DNA of 64,000 nucleotides from DATHKG01 sp035489435 (GTDB taxonomy: Bacteria > Bacteroidota > Bacteroidia > Chitinophagales > Chitinophagaceae): assembly GCA_035489435.1 (NCBI GenBank), contig DATHKG010000094.1; one strand, given 5' to 3'. Shown in pieces: positions 1 through 10,301 of this stretch. Below the pieces are notes generated by a model. It did no database searches, was not told where the DNA came from, and worked only from the letters and a program-made list of their open reading frames with translations. The translations under genes were made by a program, and so were the position numbers. How positions within the stretch are numbered: the stretch's first letter is position 1; each line of letters starts with the position of its first letter.

Positions 1-1
1 A

Positions 2-352
2 GAAGGATATCGCTTTTCATGGCGGGTAATGTTAATGGAGAAAGCGGGAGTAGCATATTTTACAGTAAAGGATAGCAGCCATAACAGAACTACAACTATT
101 CACAACGCTGCTTATCTTACACCGCTTCAGGAAAAAATGATGAGCACTCAACCGGATCTGATACTAAGATATGCGCATTATCTTCGTGAACAATTTGAAA
201 AAAATGGTTGGAAAAAACCTGAAGTATATGCAGAGATCTATGTATCACTCAACGGAGAGCGCTCCCGTTTATTTATTGATTCAACAATAAACCTCGCAGT
301 TCAACCCATCAGCCTTAAACACTACAATTGGATACTTCCTTATAAAAAATAA
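2..352 (+). CDS. HTTM-domain protein, C-terminal fragment (5' end outside window)
   Basis: Reading frame 2 is open from the first bases. It begins inside a gene, with residues resembling GYRFSWRVMLMEKAG, which I recognise from the end of the HTTM (vitamin-K-dependent gamma-carboxylase-like) membrane protein family. About 116 codons are present, ending in TAA. The visible part is the soluble tail: it contains a conserved-looking YAHYLREQF stretch and no membrane segment. The stop lies two bases before the next ATG, so this gene and the TonB receptor are almost certainly cotranscribed. In Bacteroidota, HTTM genes often sit next to imelysin and FecA-like receptor genes (known context), which suggests an iron-acquisition operon extending to the left. 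The exact function of HTTM proteins in such loci is not established. Confidence 0.75.
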   Translation, partial: EGYRFSWRVMLMEKAGVAYFTVKDSSHNRTTTIHNAAYLTPLQEKMMSTQPDLILRYAHYLREQFEKNGWKKPEVYAEIYVSLNGERSRLFIDSTINLAVQPISLKHYNWILPYKK

Positions 353-354
353 TT

Positions 355-2754
355 ATGATGCGATTCGCGACAGCATTTTGTGCCTTTTTTTTACTGACCG
401 GTATTTGCGTTTCAGCACAACAATTTGTTGCTGAAGGAGCTGTTCGTATAAGCAACGAACCCGCAGAAGGTGCAACAGTTAAACTTTTGCCGTTAAATGT
501 GCAGCAAGTTACAAACGAAAATGGTTTCTTCCGGTTTTCAAAACTGGAGAAAGGAACTTACACTCTGGTAGTAAGTTTTTCCGGATTTATAACAAAGGAA
601 CTTATAATTGAAGTTCCTTTGAAAGAAAAGAAAATTGATTTGTTGCTGGAATCAGTGTTGTTAAATGAAGTTGTGGTAACAGGGGGCAAGCAACAAGCTG
701 TTTCCGGCAAGTTAAATGATGTTGTGGGTACAGCTATTTACGCAGGAAAAAAAACAGAGCTTATAAATCTACGCAATCTGAACGCAAACCTCGCGACAAA
801 TAATACCCGGCAAATTTATGCGCGCATTCCAGGATTAAATATTTGGGAATATGATCAGGGTGGATTGCAACTGGGCATTGGGGGTCGGGGATTGAGTCCA
901 AACCGATCTTCTAATTTTAATGTGCGCCAGAACGGATATGATATCAGCGCTGATGCACTTGGTTATCCAGAAAGTTACTATTCACCTTCCACAGAGGCGC
1001 TTGATCATATAGAAATTATCCGGGGTGCTGCAAGTTTACAGTATGGTCCACAATTTGGCGGTCTTGTTAATTTTGTAATGAAAGAGGGACCAAAGGATAA
1101 ACCTTTTGAACTGACTACCCGTCAAACGGCAGGTTCCTTCGGACTTTTTAACTCATTTAACAGCATTGGAGGGACAGTAGCTAAAAATAAGCTGAATTAC
1201 TATGCCTTTTACCAATACAAAAGAGGGGATAGCTGGAGGCCAAACAGTCATTTTGATCAGCATAATGCATATGCACATCTTTCTTACCAACTTACACCAA
1301 GACTGAAAATTACCGGTGAATATACATTGATGAAGTATCTGGCACAACAACCAGGCGGACTCACCGATGAACAGTTTAAACTCGATCCCTCGGTGTCGGT
1401 AAGGTCAAGAAACTGGTTCAAAGTAGACTGGAACCTGGTTAGTTTAAACCTGGATTATAGTTTTTCAGAGAACAGCAAACTAAACTGGCGCAACTTCACA
1501 TTGCAGGGAGGCCGGCAGGCTTTAGGAGTACTTAGTTATATCAACCGTCCGGATATTGGTGGTAACAGGGATTTAATGAAAGACCGATATAATAATTTTG
1601 GATCAGAATTAAGGTTTATTAAAAGATACCAGTTAATCAAAGAACAATACAGTACATTCCTTATCGGTACGCGGTACTACAGGGGACTTACAGATCGTAA
1701 ACAAGGCAATGCTGATGATGGAAGTGATGCTGATTTTGAATTTACCGGAACCGAGCCTGACAAATCGGATTACAGTTTTCCCGGAGATAATTTTGCTGCC
1801 TTTGCAGAAAATATCTTCCAGATAAACCGCCATTGGAGCATAACTCCAGGTTTACGTTTTGAGTACATCAATACAAAAGCAGATGGTTACTACTATAAAC
1901 AAAATATCTTTATTCCTAACGAGAAGATTTTTGAAAGTAGAAGCGACCCCCGTTCTTTTATACTGCTCGGACTTGGAACATCCTGGAAATTAGACAATGG
2001 AGTCGAGTTTTATGCAAACGCGTCACAAAATTATCGTTCGATAAATTTCAACGATATGCGCATCCTTAATACGAATGCACGCGTCGATCCCAACTTGCGC
2101 GATGAAACCGGGTATAACATTGATCTTGGTATTCGCGGATCGTACAAGGGATGGTTATATGCTGATCTTAGTGCATTCTATCTTAAATACAATGACAGGA
2201 TCGGATCGATCTTTACGAGGGACAGCAGTTTTATGACCTATCGCTTACGAACCAATGTGGCAGATAGCCGGAATATCGGAATTGAGGTATTGCTTGAAGG
2301 TGACATCCTTAAAGCACTGACTTTTGGAAAATCAAAATATCGACTTAATATATACACGAATCTTTCAGTGATCGATGCCAGGTATATTAATACAAAAAAT
2401 ACCGCCTTTGCAGATAAACTGGTGGAAAACGTGCCGCCTCTGTTGTTTCGCACGGGACTGAGTTTTGGGAACCCAAGATTTAATATTACTTATCAATTTT
2501 CTTACCAGGCAAAACAGTATTCGGATGCGACTAATACTGAATTTACCCCTACAGCAGTGGACGGAGCTATTCCTGCATTCAATGTAATGGATCTTAGCCT
2601 TAGCTATAACTGGAGGAAGTTTACAATATTTACAGGCATCAACAATCTCTCCGATACAAAGTATTTTACTAGGCGGGCTGATGGATATCCCGGGCCTGGC
2701 ATCTTACCGGCAGATAAACGTAATTATTATGCAACTTTGCAGTTTAAGTTATAA
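355..2754 (+). CDS. TonB-dependent outer-membrane receptor, FecA-like
   Basis: This 799-residue outer-membrane receptor probably imports a ferric siderophore or ferric citrate using TonB energy. A signal peptide ends near residue 21 (ICVSAQQ). A carboxypeptidase-regulatory-like domain follows at about 22-105, then a plug domain at about 120-240 with motifs such as IYARIPGLNIWEYD and IEIIRGAASLQYGPQFGG. The rest is a beta-barrel ending in an aromatic-terminated strand (YYATLQFKL). The domain order and size match the FecA branch rather than SusC: there is no SusC-type DGVPI signature and no SusD gene follows. ATG codons occur at 355 and 358; either could be used. It is probably cotranscribed with the HTTM gene two bases upstream. 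The substrate cannot be read from the sequence. Confidence 0.88.
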   Translation: MMRFATAFCAFFLLTGICVSAQQFVAEGAVRISNEPAEGATVKLLPLNVQQVTNENGFFRFSKLEKGTYTLVVSFSGFITKELIIEVPLKEKKIDLLLESVLLNEVVVTGGKQQAVSGKLNDVVGTAIYAGKKTELINLRNLNANLATNNTRQIYARIPGLNIWEYDQGGLQLGIGGRGLSPNRSSNFNVRQNGYDISADALGYPESYYSPSTEALDHIEIIRGAASLQYGPQFGGLVNFVMKEGPKDKPFELTTRQTAGSFGLFNSFNSIGGTVAKNKLNYYAFYQYKRGDSWRPNSHFDQHNAYAHLSYQLTPRLKITGEYTLMKYLAQQPGGLTDEQFKLDPSVSVRSRNWFKVDWNLVSLNLDYSFSENSKLNWRNFTLQGGRQALGVLSYINRPDIGGNRDLMKDRYNNFGSELRFIKRYQLIKEQYSTFLIGTRYYRGLTDRKQGNADDGSDADFEFTGTEPDKSDYSFPGDNFAAFAENIFQINRHWSITPGLRFEYINTKADGYYYKQNIFIPNEKIFESRSDPRSFILLGLGTSWKLDNGVEFYANASQNYRSINFNDMRILNTNARVDPNLRDETGYNIDLGIRGSYKGWLYADLSAFYLKYNDRIGSIFTRDSSFMTYRLRTNVADSRNIGIEVLLEGDILKALTFGKSKYRLNIYTNLSVIDARYINTKNTAFADKLVENVPPLLFRTGLSFGNPRFNITYQFSYQAKQYSDATNTEFTPTAVDGAIPAFNVMDLSLSYNWRKFTIFTGINNLSDTKYFTRRADGYPGPGILPADKRNYYATLQFKL

Positions 2755-2830
2755 TTTACTAAATTCAGATCAGTATGAAAATGCACCGGCCTGACTGAGC
2801 GAACTGTCCGGATGGTTGTCTGCATTATAT

Positions 2831-2865
2831 ATACGCATTTCAAAAAGGTTGTATTAAATGCGTAT
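2831..2865. promoter_or_regulatory. Perfect 10-bp inverted repeat upstream of HTCS gene
   Basis: ATACGCATTT at 2831-2840 is the exact reverse complement of AAATGCGTAT at 2856-2865, with a 15-base spacer. It lies 31 bases before the TTG start of the HTCS gene. It may be a dyad operator or an mRNA stem. No T-tract follows, so a terminator is unlikely. Confidence 0.5.
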
Positions 2866-2895
2866 TATGTGTGTTGATTAATAATTCGTAGTATT

Positions 2896-5800
2896 TTGTC
2901 CGGAATTCGCTTTATATATTTAGTAATTTTTATTTGTAGCGGTTTCTTATCGCAAAGCCAGCCACATTATTTTCGTAGTTATGGAGTGCGTGAGGGAATG
3001 TCTGGTAATTCAGTAACCAGTATTCTGCAGGATAGCAGGGGCTTTATGTGGTTTGGTACCCGAAACGGTCTTAATCGTTTTGATGGTACCTCGTTTAAGA
3101 TCTACAGAAATAATCTTTCAGATTCATTAAGTATTGGCAGTAATTCCATCGGATGTTTGTATGGTGATATATCAGGTCGTATGTGGGTGGGTACCCATAA
3201 GGGTATTTACATTTATGATGCGCAGAAAGAGTCGTTTATTCCATTCAGAAAGCTACCGCAGATTGACATAAGGGCTATAATACAAGACAACGCAAATAAT
3301 ATCTGGATCATTGCAGGATTAAAACTATTCAGGTACAACACCCGGGACGAGAAGGTGGAACACTATCAATTTGGAGATGAGCTAACTACGGCACTGCGTT
3401 TATCTTCGAAGGGCGAATTGTGGGTGGGGACCAATAGTGGAACAATAAAGAAATTTGATGTCGCCAAAAATAGCTTCATTGGATACAGTGTACTAAGTTC
3501 TTTACCCAATAAAATGAAAATCGACAATATCCGGGATCTCTGTCCGGTGAGTGACAGCACTGTATTGGTCGGCATGCTAAACCAGGTGCTGCTTGTAAAT
3601 ATCAACAGCCTACATTCCCGGAATGTCTTTGTTAATTATCCCTGGGCAAAGGACATCAAAGTACGCAGCATATTTTCTAAGTCGGACAGTGTATACTGGA
3701 TCGGATCTGAGACGGGGCTTTATACGCTAAATGTGAAAACAGGGGAGGGCACCCAAATACAAAAAGAGCCGGAAAATCCTTACTCAATCACTGATAATGT
3801 TATTTTTTCGATTTCCAGGGATTCAGAAGGTGGTACCTGGATAGGAACTTTTTATGGCGGAGTTAATTATTGCTCTGATCAATACAACAGGTTTCAGAAA
3901 TATTTTCAGCACTCCGGACTTGGTAATGGTTTTAAGGGAAATGTTGTACATGAAATTACTGCAGACACGAGGGGAAATTTATGGGTGGGGACAGAGGACG
4001 CAGGTTTAAACAAAATAGAAGGTCGAACAGGTATAGTCAAACATTTTGGAGCCGATAACCAACAAGGTTCTATATCTTATAATAAGATTCATGGGTTACT
4101 TGCCACAAAAGATGAACTGTGGATCGGGACATTCGAGCATGGTCTGGATGTAATGGACTTACGGACAGAAAAGGTTATCCGTCACTACGATCCAGGGAAT
4201 GACAGCAACTCGCTAAAAAGTGATTTTATTGTTTCCATTTACCAACGGCGTAATGGTGATATCCTGGTGGGGACCAGGAATGGATTGTTCAGGTACAACA
4301 GAACAAAGAATAATTTTTCGCCTTTATCACCCCTTGACATGCCGATTCAGGCTATTTACGAAGACGATGAAGGCACGCTCTGGGTTTGTTCATATGGAAA
4401 GGGTGTTTATTATTCTAACATAAACACTGGTAAACAAGGTGCCATCCGGCATTTGCATGGCAACGCTAAAAGTCTCATCAACGATTACGTAAATAATATT
4501 TTTGAGGATAGCAAAGGCAATTTATGGTTTTGTACAGAAGAGGGCCTTTCTAAATATAATAAGCGCAGTGGCGAGATGATTAATTACACCACGCAAAATG
4601 GATTGCCGGACAACCAGGTATTCCGTGTATTGGAAGATGACCAGGGTTATTTATGGATTTCCACTTCTCACGGTTTGGTGCAACTAGATCCTGTTAGTCA
4701 AAGCGTCCGGAAATATGGCACTGCAAGCGGCCTCATCAGCGAACAATTTAATTATAATTCAGCCTTTAAAAGCGGTTCCACACTAATGTTTGGCACAGTA
4801 AAAGGAATGATTGGTTTTAATCCGGCCGAATTTATACAAAGTACCTTTGTTCCTCCTGTTTATATCACGGACATTCAGATAAACAATCGGGAAATAAATT
4901 TAAGAGATGAACATTCGCCACTGAAAACCTCTATAACCTTTTCACAACATTTAAATCTTTCCTATAATCAATCCGACCTGAGCTTTAGCGTAGCAGCACT
5001 CAGTTTTGCTGCCCCGGAAAAAAATGAATACCAATACATGCTTGAAGGGCTGGACAAAGAGTGGGTTCATCTAAAAGGAAATCGGAAAATTTTCTATACC
5101 AAGCTGCCTCCGGGAAATTATACCTTTAAGGTAAAAGGTTCGAACAGCAGTGAGCACTGGAACCCGAAAGAAACTATACTTGGGATTAACATCAGTCCGC
5201 CATGGTGGCAAAGTATATGGGCTTTTGCATTGTATTCTGTGATTATGCTGGCTATTGTGATCACGATCATGAGGTATTATCACATGGCGGTGAAAGAAAA
5301 GAGCAAAAACAGGTTGGAATCGTTTAAAATAGAAAAAGAACGTGAAATTTATCATGCAAAAATTGAGTTTTTTACTAATGTGACCCATGAAATCCGAACG
5401 CCGCTCACCCTCATCAAATTGCCGATAGATCTGCTGATGAAAAAAGAAATTGAAGATCAGGAAATAAAAATGGGCTTAGAAATGATTAATAAAAATACCA
5501 ACAGGCTGATTGATTTAAGTAATCAGTTGCTCGATTTCCGGAAGGCCGAGGCCAACAATTATAGCCTGAGTTTTATCAAGTCAAATGTTTCGGTGTTGTT
5601 AAACGAAGAATATCAAAACTTCAAACTTGCGGCTGAACAGAAAAATTTACAATATAAGCTTGAACTGTGCAGGATTGAACCACATGCCTATTTAGATCCT
5701 GAGGCGTTCAGAAAAATATTGAGTAATCTTCTGAGCAATGCTATAAAGTATGCATCAGGTATTGTTGTTGTTAAACTACTGCCATTTGGTTCTGAGGATG

Positions 5801-6906
5801 ATATGCTTAACATAGAATTTAAGAACGACGGTCCTCTGATACCCGTTGAATTAAAAGAGAAGATATTTGAGCCATTTTACAGGCTAAAGGAAAATGAAAA
5901 GCAATCAGGTACAGGCATTGGCCTGCCCCTCGCCAGATCCCTGGCGGAATTACACAGGGGAGTTTTGAAAATAAAACAGTCGGAACATGGAATGAATATT
6001 TTCCTGCTATCTCTTCCGGTGCAGCAAGAAGAAACAATAAATCTTCAGGATCTTCAGTCGTCTAATGAAGAATCTGAGGAACGGGATACGAACACGGATG
6101 AAGAAAACGCCGGCAATCTTAAGCCGTCGATCCTGATAGTTGAAGACAATAAGGAAATCCTGGGTTTTCTTCAGAAGGCTCTGAATTCGGCTTATAAAGT
6201 GTTCCAGGCATTTAACGGGAGCCAGGCATTGGCAATTCTGCAGAAAGAAAACATTAGCCTGGTTGTCAGTGATATTATGATGCCGGTGATGGATGGAATT
6301 GAATTGTGCAAAAGCATCAAGACTGATTTACAATACAGCCATGTGCCCATCATTTTACTGACTGCTAAAAATACGCTTGATTCAAAGATTACCGGACTGG
6401 AAGTGGGCGCGGATGCTTATATAGAGAAGCCTTTTGCATTAGAGCATTTACAAGCACAGATCACCAATCTTATAACAAATCGCGATAAATTAAAAGAATA
6501 TTTTGCCAGTTCGCCACTCACGCATTTAAAAGGTATTGCCTGTTCTTTACCTGATAAGGATTTTCTCGAGCGTTTAAACAGCACTATCAATGACAATATC
6601 ACCAATACAGAACTTGATGTTGAACAGTTATCAGTGCTTATGAACATGAGCAGGTCAACGCTGTACAGGAAAATTAAGGCATTGTCCAACCTGACGCCAA
6701 ACGATTTTATAACATTATCCCGATTAAAAAAATCCGCAGAACTGTTGAGTCTCGGATATAAAGTAAACGAGGCAGCCAATATGATAGGGTATAGTTTGCA
6801 GAATAATTTTTCACGGGATTTTCATAAACAATTTGGACTGACACCTACCAGCTATATAAATGGTTTGCATTCCCGCCCTGTCCAGGGCAAACCTCAAAAC
6901 CTATAA
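2896..6906 (+). CDS. Hybrid two-component system (HTCS) sensor/regulator of the alpha-glucan locus
   Basis: This 1336-residue one-protein signalling system probably senses a glycan fragment in the periplasm and activates the neighbouring PUL. In order, it has a signal peptide (to about residue 22), two-bladed-propeller Reg_prop repeats (about 25-660, many WxGT and GLNRF-like repeats), a Y_Y_Y domain (about 680-770), one membrane segment (about 775-797), and HisKA with phosphoacceptor His831 in the THEIRTPLTLI box. HATPase_c follows with GTGIGLPLA, then a receiver domain with phosphoacceptor Asp1126 (SDIMMPVMDG), and a C-terminal AraC-type HTH (about 1235-1325). The only standard start is TTG at 2896; an in-frame TGA lies at 2875 and no ATG lies between. 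It is on the same strand as, and 160 bases before, the SusC gene, the usual place for a PUL regulator. Confidence 0.93.
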   Translation: MSGIRFIYLVIFICSGFLSQSQPHYFRSYGVREGMSGNSVTSILQDSRGFMWFGTRNGLNRFDGTSFKIYRNNLSDSLSIGSNSIGCLYGDISGRMWVGTHKGIYIYDAQKESFIPFRKLPQIDIRAIIQDNANNIWIIAGLKLFRYNTRDEKVEHYQFGDELTTALRLSSKGELWVGTNSGTIKKFDVAKNSFIGYSVLSSLPNKMKIDNIRDLCPVSDSTVLVGMLNQVLLVNINSLHSRNVFVNYPWAKDIKVRSIFSKSDSVYWIGSETGLYTLNVKTGEGTQIQKEPENPYSITDNVIFSISRDSEGGTWIGTFYGGVNYCSDQYNRFQKYFQHSGLGNGFKGNVVHEITADTRGNLWVGTEDAGLNKIEGRTGIVKHFGADNQQGSISYNKIHGLLATKDELWIGTFEHGLDVMDLRTEKVIRHYDPGNDSNSLKSDFIVSIYQRRNGDILVGTRNGLFRYNRTKNNFSPLSPLDMPIQAIYEDDEGTLWVCSYGKGVYYSNINTGKQGAIRHLHGNAKSLINDYVNNIFEDSKGNLWFCTEEGLSKYNKRSGEMINYTTQNGLPDNQVFRVLEDDQGYLWISTSHGLVQLDPVSQSVRKYGTASGLISEQFNYNSAFKSGSTLMFGTVKGMIGFNPAEFIQSTFVPPVYITDIQINNREINLRDEHSPLKTSITFSQHLNLSYNQSDLSFSVAALSFAAPEKNEYQYMLEGLDKEWVHLKGNRKIFYTKLPPGNYTFKVKGSNSSEHWNPKETILGINISPPWWQSIWAFALYSVIMLAIVITIMRYYHMAVKEKSKNRLESFKIEKEREIYHAKIEFFTNVTHEIRTPLTLIKLPIDLLMKKEIEDQEIKMGLEMINKNTNRLIDLSNQLLDFRKAEANNYSLSFIKSNVSVLLNEEYQNFKLAAEQKNLQYKLELCRIEPHAYLDPEAFRKILSNLLSNAIKYASGIVVVKLLPFGSEDDMLNIEFKNDGPLIPVELKEKIFEPFYRLKENEKQSGTGIGLPLARSLAELHRGVLKIKQSEHGMNIFLLSLPVQQEETINLQDLQSSNEESEERDTNTDEENAGNLKPSILIVEDNKEILGFLQKALNSAYKVFQAFNGSQALAILQKENISLVVSDIMMPVMDGIELCKSIKTDLQYSHVPIILLTAKNTLDSKITGLEVGADAYIEKPFALEHLQAQITNLITNRDKLKEYFASSPLTHLKGIACSLPDKDFLERLNSTINDNITNTELDVEQLSVLMNMSRSTLYRKIKALSNLTPNDFITLSRLKKSAELLSLGYKVNEAANMIGYSLQNNFSRDFHKQFGLTPTSYINGLHSRPVQGKPQNL

Positions 6907-7066
6907 GGATCAGAACTTAGCTGAGACGAAAATGAGATGTATTGATACAAGATTGAACGAGCTGAATCATATTTAGCAGAAAAAAACCGCGTACTTAGTA
7001 TCGTATAACCGGGTCACTTTACGATTGGTGAATTCGTGTTACTAACTCTCAAATAATAACTGCTAT

Positions 7067-10000
7067 ATGAAAAGATTGCGAACCTCCTCTGCAATGAGGA
7101 GAGGCCATGCTCCTAAGCCTCCCGATTCCCAGGTTTCAAATGCCAGAAGCTTAATTTTGTCCAGTTGTGACTGTCAATTAAGTGGCTTTAATCCCTTAAA
7201 AAACTTTGTCAGGCTATTCTTCCAAAAGACCTGTGTTTTACAACTTGTGCTTTTTTCCGTCTTTTTTATGTCCACCTCCCTGCTAATGGCACAAACCGCT
7301 ACTGTTAAAGGAAGGGTAAACAATGACAGCGGTGAACCCATGCCGGGCGCAACTATTAGTCTAAAGGGCAAAAACAACTCGGTAACAACAAAGGAAGACG
7401 GAAGTTTTTCCATTGAAGCATCAGCCAAAGATGTAATTATAGTCTCCTCTGTAGGTTTTGAAACAAGAGAAATCCCAGTAGGAAATCAAGGCAATCTGAC
7501 TATCTCACTAACAACAAAAGCTTCCGCGATGAACGAGGTGGTTGTTGTAGGTTACGGAAGTCAGAATCGTCGGGAGGTGACCGGTTCGATCACAAAAATT
7601 GATAATAAGGTCCTTGCTGCCGTCCCGGTTTCATCCTTTGATGCTGCTTTACAAGGTCGCGCTGCAGGTGTGCAGGTGATTCAATCTACCGGCATGGCGG
7701 GTGCTGGTACGCAGATCAGAATCCGTGGTACTGGATCTATTTCAGCCGGTGGTGAGCCTTTATATGTAATTGATGGAATTCCTATAAGTGCAAACTCAGG
7801 ACAAACAATAGGTGCTGCTAATGCAAACCCGCTTTCTTCTATAAATTCAGCGGATATAGAAAGCATTGAAATTTTAAAAGATGCCTCTGCAGCAGCGATT
7901 TATGGTTCAAGGGGTGCAAATGGTGTTATCATTATTACCACTAAGCGTGGCAAAAAAGGTAAGCCACAGGTGTCTGCCAGTTCAAGGCTCGCATTCTCCA
8001 ATCTTACCCGCAAGCCGGAACTGCTGAATTCGCAAGAGTTTGTCGGCCTGTATAAAGAAGCCGTGGCTAATGATTATAAGTTTAATCCCACAGGCGCGCC
8101 TGCAACCAGGGCTCTGCCTGGTAATGTAGCAGAAGCAGATGCGCTTAAGACAAATACAGATTGGGTTGATCCTGTTACACAGACTGGTGTTTCTACTTTT
8201 AACGATGTTGCTGTTAGTGCAGGTGGCAATAAGCTGAAGGTGTATGTTGGTTTATCCTATCTCGACGAGCAATCATTCCTGGTCAATGATCACTTCAACA
8301 GATCAAGCGCAAGAGTGAATATAGATTATACCCCTGCGAAATTTATAAAGATAGGTGCCAATGTTTCTTATGCTTATACGGATCAAAATCTGATACCTGT
8401 AGGTTTCGCGGGAGGTTATGGCCGGGCTATATCAAATGCACTGCCTTATTTTCCTGTTTATAATGCGGATGGAACTTTTTCGAAGACTTCTGTATTCGCT
8501 AACCCTGTTGCAGAAATCAACAATGCAACCCGGCAACTAAAAGGCGGCCGCACTTTCGCCAGCTTGTTTACGGATGTTACTATCATCAAAAATTTATCAC
8601 TTCGGTTGGAAGGTAACCTCGACTACAGTGATAACAAGCTGTACCAGCTTACCACGCAGGTATTGTCTACAGCCCCGGTTTCAAGGCTTGACAGAAGTTT
8701 TCTTGCTAACTGGAATAATAAAGCGTTGTTAAACTATTCGCTGGACCTTAATGAAAAGCACAGTTTCAAGTTCATGGTTGGTACAGAAATGCTGAAGAAT
8801 GAAACCAATTCCAAAAGTCACATTGTGACCTTTGCGCCTGGTGAGGAAGACTGGCTGTTCAATGATCCCACACTTCCCCCGGAAACAAATCCAAACGGAA
8901 CTCCTAACACCAATAACAGGAAAACTACCAATGCACCATCAGAATATACATTTTTCTCTTATTTCGGAAGACTGAATTACTCTTTCCTTGATCGTTATTT
9001 ACTGACTGCAACCGTTCGTAGAGATGGTTCATCCAGGTTTGGTGTCAACAATAAATTCGGAACCTTTCCGGCAGTATCTGCAGGCTGGATATTAACAGAT
9101 GAAGCTTTTATGAAAAACATAAAAAGCTTAACCTTCCTGAAACTGAAAGCCGGATACGGTCTTACAGGGAACGCAGAGATTCCAAACTATGCCCAGTGGG
9201 GTGTGACGAATGTGCAGAATACACAGATATATAACGGTGAACAGTACTGGACAATCTCTTCACTTGCCAATCCTGATCTGCGTTGGGAGACCACTAAGAA
9301 ATTTGACCTCGCTATCGAATATGGTCTTTTTGATAACCGGATCACAGGTGAATTGGCTTATTACGTAAACAATTCTGAAGATTTATTTCTTGGCATACGT
9401 ACAACTACTTCAACTGGTTTTGGTTCTGTATTGGCCAATGTTGGTAAAGTGCGCAATAAAGGTTTAGAGTTTAGTATAAGCTCAAGGAATATTGTAAAAA
9501 AGAATTTCTCCTGGACTACTGATTTCAATATCGCCCGTAATACAAACAGTGTCGTGAATATCGGAACCCAGGGCCCGGATGCTTTAGGCGGAACCGGTGA
9601 CACTAGGGTTATCGTGGGTAAACCAATTGGTTCAAATTACCTGGTTAAGACTTTATACATAGATCCGGCGGATGGTATGCCTGTGTATGAAATGCTTGAT
9701 CCAAACACAAAACTGGTAGCGGGAGAGACCAAACAATACAACGCGCAAAGAGACCGCCAGGTGGTCGGAAGTCCTTATCCTGATTTCTTTGGAGGCATTG
9801 ACAATAGATTTACCTGGAAAAATTTCGATTTCGGTTTCACAGCAACCTTCCAGGTCGGTGGCAATATCTTCGATGATGCCGAAAAATTCCAGATGAATAG
9901 TATCGGTGCCTGGAATCCAAAAACGAAGGTACTTGACAGATGGCAGAAGCCGGGTGATGTGACTTCAGTTCCAAGGATGACACTTGGATTAAGCGGAATT

Positions 10001-10291
10001 ACCCAAGCGAGGAACACTACAGAGTTTTTGCACGATGCCAGTTATTTCAGGATGAAAGTGATAAGCGCAGGCTTTAGGCTGCCAGATAATTTTATTCGCA
10101 AATTAAGAATGACCAACGCCCGCATTGGGCTTGCCGCCAGCAACGTTTTCACCATTAGCAAATATGACGGAGATCCTGAAGTGCTCAGGGATCTGAGTTC
10201 GGCGCAGCAGCGAAACGTTAGTCCGAACGTCACCTATTTAACAGCTCCGCAATCACGAAGCTATACAGTGAGCATAAACCTGAACTTTTAA
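7067..10291 (+). CDS. SusC/RagA-like TonB-linked outer-membrane glycan importer
   Basis: This 1074-residue barrel imports oligosaccharides together with the SusD-like lipoprotein encoded 10 bases downstream. The visible order is: hydrophobic signal segment (about 56-75), carboxypeptidase-like domain (about 78-150), MNEVVVVGYG TonB-box region (about 158-167), plug domain with IRIRGTGSIS, PLYVIDGIPI and DASAAAIYGSRGANGVIIITTK, and a C-terminal barrel ending SYTVSINLNF. The N-terminus is odd: the ATG at 7067 places about 50 polar residues ahead of the hydrophobic segment. The true start may be the TTG at 7157, which leaves a shorter leader. Because GH13 enzymes follow, an alpha-glucan (starch or maltodextrin-like) substrate is the best inference. 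Confidence 0.95.
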   Translation: MKRLRTSSAMRRGHAPKPPDSQVSNARSLILSSCDCQLSGFNPLKNFVRLFFQKTCVLQLVLFSVFFMSTSLLMAQTATVKGRVNNDSGEPMPGATISLKGKNNSVTTKEDGSFSIEASAKDVIIVSSVGFETREIPVGNQGNLTISLTTKASAMNEVVVVGYGSQNRREVTGSITKIDNKVLAAVPVSSFDAALQGRAAGVQVIQSTGMAGAGTQIRIRGTGSISAGGEPLYVIDGIPISANSGQTIGAANANPLSSINSADIESIEILKDASAAAIYGSRGANGVIIITTKRGKKGKPQVSASSRLAFSNLTRKPELLNSQEFVGLYKEAVANDYKFNPTGAPATRALPGNVAEADALKTNTDWVDPVTQTGVSTFNDVAVSAGGNKLKVYVGLSYLDEQSFLVNDHFNRSSARVNIDYTPAKFIKIGANVSYAYTDQNLIPVGFAGGYGRAISNALPYFPVYNADGTFSKTSVFANPVAEINNATRQLKGGRTFASLFTDVTIIKNLSLRLEGNLDYSDNKLYQLTTQVLSTAPVSRLDRSFLANWNNKALLNYSLDLNEKHSFKFMVGTEMLKNETNSKSHIVTFAPGEEDWLFNDPTLPPETNPNGTPNTNNRKTTNAPSEYTFFSYFGRLNYSFLDRYLLTATVRRDGSSRFGVNNKFGTFPAVSAGWILTDEAFMKNIKSLTFLKLKAGYGLTGNAEIPNYAQWGVTNVQNTQIYNGEQYWTISSLANPDLRWETTKKFDLAIEYGLFDNRITGELAYYVNNSEDLFLGIRTTTSTGFGSVLANVGKVRNKGLEFSISSRNIVKKNFSWTTDFNIARNTNSVVNIGTQGPDALGGTGDTRVIVGKPIGSNYLVKTLYIDPADGMPVYEMLDPNTKLVAGETKQYNAQRDRQVVGSPYPDFFGGIDNRFTWKNFDFGFTATFQVGGNIFDDAEKFQMNSIGAWNPKTKVLDRWQKPGDVTSVPRMTLGLSGITQARNTTEFLHDASYFRMKVISAGFRLPDNFIRKLRMTNARIGLAASNVFTISKYDGDPEVLRDLSSAQQRNVSPNVTYLTAPQSRSYTVSINLNF

Positions 10292-10301
10292 AACTTAAAT
10301 C

